Positions 1-4,768 of a DNA stretch of 7,001 nt are shown here, piece by piece (positions within the stretch are counted from its first letter, which is position 1; every line of letters starts with the position of its first letter). Origin of the DNA: Rhodanobacteraceae bacterium UBA703 (lineage in GTDB: Bacteria; Pseudomonadota; Gammaproteobacteria; Xanthomonadales; Rhodanobacteraceae). The notes beneath the pieces were generated by a model. The model was not told the origin of the DNA. It saw only the letters and a program-made list of their open reading frames with translations, and ran no database searches. The stretch is taken from the NCBI GenBank assembly GCA_002297645.1, contig DBMH01000012.1:26994-33994 (forward strand). The letters run 5' to 3'. The position numbers were made by a program, and so were the translations under genes.

Positions 1-87
1 CCGCCGCGTTCCGGCAACGGCGGTACGCCGCGCAGCGAGGCACCGATCGGCGGTCCCGCCGTGCAGTCGCGCGAAACGCTGCACTGA
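1..87 (+). CDS. C-terminal end of an unidentified protein (partial, 5' end outside window)
   Basis: One plus-strand frame is open from base 1 to a TGA at 85-87 and encodes 28 residues rich in Gly, Pro, Arg and Ser, ending in QSRETLH. About 23 of its 28 sense codons end in G or C, as in the real genes of this window. A strong terminator-like hairpin starts 24 bases after the stop, which supports a plus-strand gene ending here. The composition looks like a disordered C-terminal tail. No domain can be recognised and no function is proposed. The alternative is that this stretch is non-coding, since 87 bases is too short to be certain. Confidence 0.5.
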   Translation, partial: PPRSGNGGTPRSEAPIGGPAVQSRETLH

Positions 88-110
88 CGCTTCGATACAT
101 TCCGCGGCCG

Positions 111-141
111 ACGGCCGGTGCGTTCGATCCGCACCGGCCGT
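111..141 (+). terminator. Strong stem-loop, probable intrinsic terminator of the upstream plus-strand gene
   Basis: Bases 111-122 (ACGGCCGGTGCG) and 130-141 (CGCACCGGCCGT) are perfect reverse complements, giving a 12-bp, mostly G/C stem with a 7-base loop (123-129). On the plus strand the stem runs into TTT and then GCTTG, a short and imperfect U-tract. It lies 24 bases after the TGA at 85-87. Read on the minus strand there is no U-tract, so termination of the LysR transcript is less likely, although the stem is symmetrical and could block polymerase from both sides. Confidence 0.6.
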
Positions 142-276
142 TTGCTTGTCGGGGCCCCGAAGGACCTCGTCGTTTCCGCGAAGGCGGGCATCCCTTTCGA
201 TGTCTCTTCGACGGGATCGGTGACGGAGCGGATTCCCGCCGTCGCGGGAACGACGCTCGCCGAGGTCGAGCTTGGT
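142..276. other. Non-coding gap between the left-edge gene and the LysR gene
   Basis: I see no convincing gene here. The only structure is a short inverted repeat, TTCCCGC at 233-239 and GCGGGAA at 244-250 (7-bp stem, 4-base loop), about 27 bases beyond the LysR stop codon. It could help end or stabilise the minus-strand transcript but has no U-tract. No promoter resembling sigma-70 consensus was found. Confidence 0.4.
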
Positions 277-1188
277 CTATCCCGGCGGCGCCAGGTGCGG
301 CCGGATCAGCGACGCGAACCACTCGATGAATGCGGCGAGCCGGCGTGACGGCTGCCGCCGGTGCGGATACAGCACCGACACCGCCAGCGGTTCCGCCCGC
401 TGCGCAGGCAGGACCTCGATCAGTTCCCCCGAGTCGAGCAGGTACTGCACGTCGTAGCGCGGCACCTGGATCAATCCGAGACCGGCCCGGCAGCACGCGA
501 TGTAGCTTTCCGCGTTGTTGACGACGACCCGGCTCGCCACGCGCAGCTCGCGCGTTCCTTCCTCCGTCGAGCATTCCCACGGCAGTTCCCGCCCGGTGGT
601 CGGCGAGGCATAGCCGATCGACCAGTGCCCTTGCGCGAGGTCTTCCAGGCTCGCCGGCATGCCGTGCTCGCGCAGGTAGGCCGGACTGGCGCAGTTGACG
701 ACCGCGAAGCGGCCGAGCGGCCGCGCGACCAGGCTGCTGTCGTCGAGGCTGCCGACGCGGATCGCGCAATCGACCCCCTCGCCGACGAGGTCGATCATGC
801 GGTCGGTCGAGCCGAGCCGCAGGTGCAGGCGTGGATAGCGGCGCAGCAGGCCCGGCAGCGCCGGAGCGATCAGGCGTCTCGCCACGCGGCTCGGCACGTC
901 GACGTGGAAGCGGCCGGCGACCTGGCGCTGGCGCGACTGGAACCATTGGTCGATCTCGTCCGCTTCGGCGATGAACCGCCGCACGCGGTCGAGCAGTTGC
1001 GCGCCGTCCTCGGTCAATTGCACTTGGCGCGTGGTCCGGTGCAACAGGCGCGTGCCGACGTCGGCTTCAAGGCGTTGCAGCGCCGCCGAAACGGAAGCGC
1101 GCGGCAGGTCGAGCGCGTACGCGGCACGCGTGAAGCTGCCCATCTCGGCGACGCGTACGAAGATCCGATAGCGATCGAGCTTGTCCAC
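277..1188 (-). CDS. LysR-type transcriptional regulator
   Basis: A 303-residue protein of standard LysR-family length. Residues 1-60 form the winged helix-turn-helix domain; the opening (MDKLDRYRIFVRVAEMGSFT) and the recognition region with LPRASVSAALQRLE and LLHRTTRQVQLTEDG are textbook for the family. From about residue 90 comes the periplasmic-binding-protein-like effector domain, with the conserved VGEGVDCAIRVG stretch near 135-146 and CASPAYL near 166-172. The GTG at 1186-1188 is chosen because the family N-terminus begins exactly there; no clear Shine-Dalgarno precedes it. The gene follows the aldehyde dehydrogenase stop by only 30 bases on the same strand, so it is probably co-transcribed with it, and this order would place the regulator under its own control. 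It most likely regulates the SDR-ALDH unit; the effector molecule is unknown. The family call is secure, the target is inferred. Confidence 0.95.
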   Translation of the reverse strand: MDKLDRYRIFVRVAEMGSFTRAAYALDLPRASVSAALQRLEADVGTRLLHRTTRQVQLTEDGAQLLDRVRRFIAEADEIDQWFQSRQRQVAGRFHVDVPSRVARRLIAPALPGLLRRYPRLHLRLGSTDRMIDLVGEGVDCAIRVGSLDDSSLVARPLGRFAVVNCASPAYLREHGMPASLEDLAQGHWSIGYASPTTGRELPWECSTEEGTRELRVASRVVVNNAESYIACCRAGLGLIQVPRYDVQYLLDSGELIEVLPAQRAEPLAVSVLYPHRRQPSRRLAAFIEWFASLIRPHLAPPG

Positions 1189-1218
1189 CGGGGCTGGAGT
1201 GTCGCGCGGATCGGCCGC

Positions 1219-2595
1219 TCAGGAAAACAGCGCGAGACTTTTCGCGATGTCCTTGCCGGCATAGGGCGGGAACACGTCGAGTTCCAGGTCCGGGTTGCCG
1301 ATCAGCATCGCCTTGGTGTTGCTCAGGGCGTCGAAGCCGGCCTTGCCGTAGTACTTGCCCATGCCGCTGTAGCCGACGCCGCCGAACGGCAGGCTGTCGA
1401 TCCAGCAATGCAGGTTGGTCTGGTTCACGCAGCCGCCGCCGAAGGACAGGCTGCCGAGCACGAAGTCGGTGTGGCTCTGGTTCTTGCTGAAGACATAGGC
1501 CGCCAGCGGCTTCGGCCGGCGCTTGATCGTCGCCACCAGCTCGGCGAGATCGCGATACGGCAGGATCGGCAGCACCGGGCCGAAGATCTCCTGTTGCAGC
1601 GCCGGATCGTCCCAGGCGGATGGATAGAGCAAGGTCGGTTCGACGTAGCGCGCGGCGACGTCGTAGCGGCCGCCCTGCACGATCTTTTCCGGAACGAGGT
1701 AGGAAACGACGCGCTCGACGTCGTGCTCGCTGATCATGCGCGCGAAGTCGGGGCTCAGCTGCGGATCCTCGCCGTACATCTTGACGATCGACGCCTTGAG
1801 TTTCGCGACGAACTCCCCGGCGACGCTCTCGTGCACGCAGACGTAGCCGGGCGCGATGCACCACTGGCCGGAAATCGCGTTGTGGCCCCAGGCGATGCGG
1901 TCGGCGGCGATGTCGAGGTTGGCGGTCTCGTCGACGATGGTCGGGTTCTGGCCGCCGAGTTCGAGAATCACCGGTGTCAGGTTCTCGGCCGCCGCGCGCA
2001 TGACGACCTTGCCGACCGAGGAACTGCCGGTGAAGAAGATGAAGTCGAACGGCAGTTTCAGCAGCTCGGCTATCTCCTCGCGCCCGCCGGTGACGACGGT
2101 GACGTCGCGCGGATCGAAATACCGCGGCACGTATTGCTGGAACAGCGCCGCCGTCGCCGGGGTGGTGTTGGCCGGCTTCAGGATGACCGGGTTGCCGGCG
2201 GCCAGCGCGGCGATGGCCGGATCGAGCAGCAGGAGGACCGGCGCGTTGAACGGCCCGATCACCAATGTGACGCCGTAGGGTTCCTTGTAGATCACGCCGC
2301 GGTTGCCGGTCGCTTCGAGTCCTTTGGGGATCCCGACCGCCTGGGGCGCCATCAGCGCCTTCAGGTTCTCGCGGTAGTACCGGATGACGCCGGCCGGCAC
2401 GGTGATCTCGAACCGCTGTTCGAACGTCGGTTTGCCGAAATCCTCGTGCAGCGCCGCGCAGAACGCCTCCTGATTGTCGAGCAGCATGCGCTCCATGCGG
2501 TCGAGCTGCTCGATGCGCCACTCGTACGATTTCGTGACGTCGCTGAAGAAGCGCGCCTTCTGTCCGTCGAAGGCCGGCTGGAACCGGTTGTCCAT
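1219..2595 (-). CDS. Class-3-like NAD(P)-dependent aldehyde dehydrogenase
   Basis: A 458-residue cytosolic aldehyde dehydrogenase that would oxidise an aldehyde to its carboxylate. Length and motif positions match the ALDH3 branch (mammalian ALDH3, bacterial coniferyl-aldehyde-type enzymes), which lacks the longer N-terminus of ALDH1/2. Visible parts are the transition-state Asn117 in GPFN, the nucleotide-binding loop FTGSSSVG (188-195), the general base Glu212 in LELGGQNP, the nucleophile Cys246 in GQWCIAPGY, Glu336 in EIFGP, and LPFGGVGYSGMG (402-413). The catalytic set is complete. Two positions differ from the common pattern: Trp245 just before the Cys, and Gln216 where Lys is usual. The ATG at 2593-2595 has a GGGAGC ribosome site upstream. 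The gene lies 64 bases after the SDR gene, with a hairpin between them, and 30 bases before the LysR gene. Substrate is undetermined. Confidence 0.95.
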   Translation of the reverse strand: MDNRFQPAFDGQKARFFSDVTKSYEWRIEQLDRMERMLLDNQEAFCAALHEDFGKPTFEQRFEITVPAGVIRYYRENLKALMAPQAVGIPKGLEATGNRGVIYKEPYGVTLVIGPFNAPVLLLLDPAIAALAAGNPVILKPANTTPATAALFQQYVPRYFDPRDVTVVTGGREEIAELLKLPFDFIFFTGSSSVGKVVMRAAAENLTPVILELGGQNPTIVDETANLDIAADRIAWGHNAISGQWCIAPGYVCVHESVAGEFVAKLKASIVKMYGEDPQLSPDFARMISEHDVERVVSYLVPEKIVQGGRYDVAARYVEPTLLYPSAWDDPALQQEIFGPVLPILPYRDLAELVATIKRRPKPLAAYVFSKNQSHTDFVLGSLSFGGGCVNQTNLHCWIDSLPFGGVGYSGMGKYYGKAGFDALSNTKAMLIGNPDLELDVFPPYAGKDIAKSLALFS

Positions 2596-2601
2596 CGCGA
2601 T

Positions 2602-2607
2602 GCTCCC
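2602..2607 (-). promoter_or_regulatory. Ribosome binding site of the aldehyde dehydrogenase gene
   Basis: On the minus strand GGGAGC stands 6 bases before the ATG at 2593-2595. It supports this start and independent translation initiation of the second cistron. It lies 12 bases downstream of the intercistronic hairpin, so it would stay accessible when the hairpin is folded. Confidence 0.6.
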
Positions 2608-2619
2608 GGCACGCGCGGA

Positions 2620-2651
2620 GCGGTGCGGGTCGATGCGACGACCCGCACCGC
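2620..2651 (-). repeat. Perfect 13-bp inverted repeat in the SDR-ALDH intercistronic gap
   Basis: Bases 2620-2632 (GCGGTGCGGGTCG) and 2639-2651 (CGACCCGCACCGC) are exact reverse complements around a 6-base loop (ATGCGA, 2633-2638). The structure fills the centre of the 64-base gap between the SDR stop (2660-2662) and the ALDH start. On the minus strand it is followed by TCCGCGCG, with no U-tract, so it does not look like an efficient intrinsic terminator. A role as an mRNA processing or stability element, or as a partial attenuator setting the SDR:ALDH ratio, is inference. Confidence 0.65.
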
Positions 2652-2659
2652 CGCCGCGG

Positions 2660-3433
2660 TCACTTCGTCGTGTAGCCGCCGTTGATGAGGATCGTCTGGC
2701 CGGTCATCCACCAGCCGTCCGATACCAGGAAACGGATGAACGGCGCGATGTCCTCGATGTCGGTCAGGCCGGTCTTCGAGAACTTCGACAGGGCCGCGGC
2801 CGTCTTGTGGTAGGCGACCGCGTCGCTGCCCTCGGCCGGGTAGAAGAACGGCGTGTCCATGGGGCCGGGGCCGACCGCGGTCACCGAGATGCCGCGCTCG
2901 CCGAATTCCTTCGACGCGGCGCGCGTGAAGTGCTCGACCGGCGCCTTCGTGCCGGCATAGGCCGCGTAGAACGGCGTGTACGCGCCGAGCAGCGAGGTGA
3001 CCAGCGTGAGGATCTTGCCGTTGTCGTTGACGTGCTTGCCGGCCTCCTTCAGGAAGAAGAACGCGCACTTCGAGTTGACCGCGGTCATCTCGTCGTATTC
3101 CGCTTCCGTGATCTCGACGAACGGCTTCTTCAGCACCTTGCCGACGGTGTTGATCGCGATGTCGGGGCGGCCTACTGCGCGGGTCGCGTCGGCGAACAGC
3201 TTCTCGACCGCGCTGGCGGAAGTCAGGTCGCCCTGGAACGCGGCGGCCTGCGCGCCGGCCGCCTGGATCGCCGCGACGGTGGCGTCGGCGTCGGCCTTGC
3301 TCGCGGCGCTGTTGTAGTGGACGGCGACCGCCTTGGCGCCGTGTTCCGCGAGGTCGCGGGCGATCAGGCCGCCGAGATTCTTCGCGCCGCCCGCGATCAG
3401 CACGGTCTTGCCCTTGATGGAATGGTCGGTCAT
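2660..3433 (-). CDS. Short-chain dehydrogenase/reductase (classical SDR)
   Basis: A 257-residue, single-domain Rossmann enzyme of usual classical SDR length, predicted to be cytosolic and NAD(P)H-dependent, interconverting an alcohol and a carbonyl. The cofactor loop is GGAKNLGG (15-22), a variant of TGxxxGxG. The second strand ends in VHYNS (38-42) rather than an acidic residue, which favours NADP(H). Asp69 in QGDL, Asn120, Ser147, Tyr159 and Lys163 (YAGTK) complete the catalytic machinery. The usual NNAG is replaced by NTVG (95-98), and Ser147 is 12 rather than 13 residues before the Tyr. The C-terminus has the expected WWMTGQTILINGGY. The ATG at 3431-3433 is preceded by GAGGA. It is the first gene of the minus-strand unit and likely acts together with the ALDH. 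The family is certain, the substrate is not; the name of an acyl-carrier-protein reductase should not be assumed. Confidence 0.95.
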   Translation of the reverse strand: MTDHSIKGKTVLIAGGAKNLGGLIARDLAEHGAKAVAVHYNSAASKADADATVAAIQAAGAQAAAFQGDLTSASAVEKLFADATRAVGRPDIAINTVGKVLKKPFVEITEAEYDEMTAVNSKCAFFFLKEAGKHVNDNGKILTLVTSLLGAYTPFYAAYAGTKAPVEHFTRAASKEFGERGISVTAVGPGPMDTPFFYPAEGSDAVAYHKTAAALSKFSKTGLTDIEDIAPFIRFLVSDGWWMTGQTILINGGYTTK

Positions 3434-3438
3434 CGGAA

Positions 3439-3445
3439 TTTCCTC
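3439..3445 (-). promoter_or_regulatory. Ribosome binding site of the SDR gene
   Basis: On the minus strand GAGGAAA precedes the ATG at 3431-3433, with GAGGA about 7 bases from the start codon. It is one of the clearest Shine-Dalgarno sequences in the window and fixes the SDR start. Confidence 0.7.
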
Positions 3446-3530
3446 GAGTCGATTGCGTTTCAGGGAACCGCGCGGACCGCGGACAGGTGGGGCGTCGCGG
3501 CGGCAGGAGCGCGTCGGCCCAGTCTAGGGG

Positions 3531-3543
3531 CGCTCCGGGAGCG
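3531..3543. repeat. Perfect 6-1-6 palindrome, candidate operator
   Basis: CGCTCC and GGAGCG flank a single central base. The dyad lies about 100 bases upstream of the SDR start and directly beside the AT-rich patch. A regulator site or a short RNA hairpin is possible, but a 12-base dyad can also arise by chance in GC-rich DNA. Confidence 0.3.
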
Positions 3544-3567
3544 GATATATGCGTGCGCCCTGGATGA

Positions 3568-3590
3568 ATTGTCTCGATTTGTCAAACAAT
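3568..3590. promoter_or_regulatory. Candidate LysR-type regulator binding site
   Basis: ATTGT (3568-3572) and ACAAT (3586-3590) are reverse complements separated by 13 bases, inside the most AT-rich stretch of the divergent region. LysR proteins typically bind interrupted dyads with a T-N11-A core, and the general shape fits though the spacing is not canonical. A ten-base-period TTGTC direct repeat overlaps it. It lies about 135-157 bases upstream of the SDR start. The assignment is inferred from position and symmetry. Confidence 0.3.
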
Positions 3591-3711
3591 CGGCAGGACG
3601 GCAGGACGGCGCGGAGACGATGGCTTCCGGCCTTGCGTCGTGTTCCGCTTGTGTACCATTCAGGCCCGGATCCGGACGGACAGCACCGATGCTCAATCCA
3701 TCTTCCAATGC

Positions 3712-3716
3712 GGTGA
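3712..3716 (+). promoter_or_regulatory. Ribosome binding site supporting the GTG start of folP
   Basis: GGTGA, which can pair with the 3' end of 16S rRNA, lies 7 bases before the GTG at 3724-3726. It favours this start over the upstream in-frame GTG at 3640, whose encoded 28 residues have no counterpart in known dihydropteroate synthases. Confidence 0.45.
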
Positions 3717-3723
3717 CCGCACC

Positions 3724-4617
3724 GTGATCGCGACGACCCTGGACTGCAACGGTCGCGTCCTCGTGCTCGACCGGCCGCGCGTATGCGGCATCGTCAACGT
3801 CACGCCGGACTCGTTCTCCGACGGCGGCCGTTTCCTCGATCCGCAGAGCGCGGTCGCGCACGGCCTCGCCCTCGTCGCCGCCGGTGCCGACCTGCTCGAC
3901 GTCGGTGGGGAATCCACCCGGCCGGGGGCGGCCGAGGTCTCCGCCGAGGACGAGATCGCGCGCGTCGTGCCGGTCGTGGCCGCGCTCGCGAAATCGACGT
4001 CCGTACCGATCTCGGTCGACACCAGCAAACCGGAGGTCATGCGCGCCGCGGTCGAGGCCGGTGCCGGCCTGATCAACGACGTCTACGCCTTGCGCCGCGA
4101 GGGGGCGCTCGACGCCGCCGCCGCGCTCGGCGTGCCGGTCTGCCTGATGCACATGCAGGGCGAGCCGCGCACGATGCAGGACGATCCGCAGTACGACGAC
4201 GTCGTCGGCGAGGTGCACCGCTTCCTGGCCGAGCGCCTGTTCGCCTGCCAGATGGCCGGCATCGACAAGAAGAAGATCCTCGTCGACCCGGGTTTCGGTT
4301 TCGGCAAGTCGCTCGAACACAATCTCGCGCTGCTGCGCGCGCTGGCGCGGTTCTCGGAAATCGCGCCGGTCATGGCCGGCCTGTCGCGCAAGTCGATGAT
4401 CGCGACGCTGACCGGTCGCCAGGAGCCGGCCGGACGTGCCGCCGGTTCGGCGGCGGCGGCCCTGATCGCCGTGCAGCGCGGCGCGGCGATCGTGCGCGTG
4501 CACGACGTCGAGGTCACGCGCGATGCGCTGGCCGTCTGGCAGGCGGTCGCGGACGGGGACGTCGCGCCGAAGGCGAGGCCCGTGACCGCGAAGTCCTCGC
4601 TCTGGGACGACGACTAG
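3724..4617 (+). CDS. folP: Dihydropteroate synthase
   Basis: A 297-residue TIM-barrel enzyme that joins p-aminobenzoate to 6-hydroxymethyl-7,8-dihydropterin pyrophosphate to make dihydropteroate, a committed step of folate synthesis and the target of sulfonamides. Visible motifs in order are GIVNVTPDSFSDGG (22-35, with Asn25), DVGGESTRPGA (59-69), Asp99 in SVDTSKP, Asn118 in INDVYALR, MHMQGEP (142-148), DPGFGFGK (188-195, Asp188), GLSRKS with Lys223, and RVHDVE with Arg258 and His260. All pterin- and phosphate-binding positions expected from the E. coli enzyme are present. The GTG at 3724 is the preferred start, since homologues begin shortly before the sequence LDCNGRVLVLDRPRV. The C-terminal tail of about 18 residues ending SSLWDDD extends past the barrel. 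The common neighbours ftsH and glmM are absent from the window. It looks like an ordinary chromosomal folP, not a mobile sul allele. Confidence 0.95.
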   Translation: MIATTLDCNGRVLVLDRPRVCGIVNVTPDSFSDGGRFLDPQSAVAHGLALVAAGADLLDVGGESTRPGAAEVSAEDEIARVVPVVAALAKSTSVPISVDTSKPEVMRAAVEAGAGLINDVYALRREGALDAAAALGVPVCLMHMQGEPRTMQDDPQYDDVVGEVHRFLAERLFACQMAGIDKKKILVDPGFGFGKSLEHNLALLRALARFSEIAPVMAGLSRKSMIATLTGRQEPAGRAAGSAAAALIAVQRGAAIVRVHDVEVTRDALAVWQAVADGDVAPKARPVTAKSSLWDDD

Positions 4618-4768
4618 GCTGCGCGATGGACGCCGCACGCAGCGCGAAATGCAGGGGCGCCTCCAGTGGCTCGCCCGGGAATCGGTGCGGAACGACCTGC
4701 ACGCCGCCGCGACGACTCGATGGCGCCTCACCGACTGCCCCGCGACGCGCGGCGTTCCGCCAGCCCGC
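4618..4768 (+). other. Gap between folP and the sensor kinase gene
   Basis: These 151 bases hold no recognisable gene, hairpin terminator or promoter. The kinase frame stays open upstream to an ATG at 4649, which would add 40 residues lacking any membrane or signal character. That extension is more likely untranslated leader. Whether the kinase is co-transcribed with folP or has its own promoter cannot be settled by eye. Confidence 0.4.

Larger units (their letters stand above)
3434..3723. promoter_or_regulatory. Divergent intergenic region between the SDR operon and folP
   Basis: These 290 bases separate two divergent genes and should hold both promoters. No complete sigma-70 promoter is convincing. 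A locally AT-rich patch (about 3544-3590) stands out from the GC-rich surroundings. It contains a minus-strand TTGACA (3580-3585) without a well-placed -10, and plus-strand TTGTC twice at 3569-3573 and 3579-3583, ten bases apart. ATTGT (3568-3572) and ACAAT (3586-3590) form an interrupted inverted repeat. CGCTCC-G-GGAGCG (3531-3543) is a separate perfect dyad. The 8-base unit GGCAGGAC is repeated in tandem at 3592-3607. A weak plus-strand -10-like TACCAT is at 3654-3659. The ATTGT...ACAAT element is the best candidate for LysR protein binding. Small open frames here look like chance. Confidence 0.45.

Noticed and set aside
118..348. A 76-codon plus-strand open frame between the left-edge gene and the LysR gene
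   Set aside because: It begins inside the terminator-like hairpin, overlaps the end of the LysR gene antisense, and has no recognisable features or ribosome site.
361..2685. A 774-codon plus-strand open frame antisense to the LysR and ALDH genes
   Set aside because: It crosses two clearly real genes and the gap between them, its translation is Arg/Asp/Ala/Val-rich with no domain, and long antisense open frames are expected when real codons end in G or C. Its start and end respect no gene boundary.
3569..3607. A plus-strand sigma-70 promoter using TTGTCA at 3579-3584 as -35
   Set aside because: At 16-18 bases spacing there is only CAGGAC-like sequence, nothing like TATAAT. The same holds for the minus-strand TTGACA, so no promoter was called.
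3640..3723. A longer folP product starting at the GTG at 3640
   Set aside because: The additional 28 residues do not resemble any dihydropteroate synthase N-terminus, and GTG 3724 has a GGTGA site at proper distance.
4649..4768. A 40-residue N-terminal extension of the kinase from ATG 4649
   Set aside because: The extension is polar and unlike the family, whereas the ATG at 4769 starts directly at the conserved sequence before the first membrane helix.
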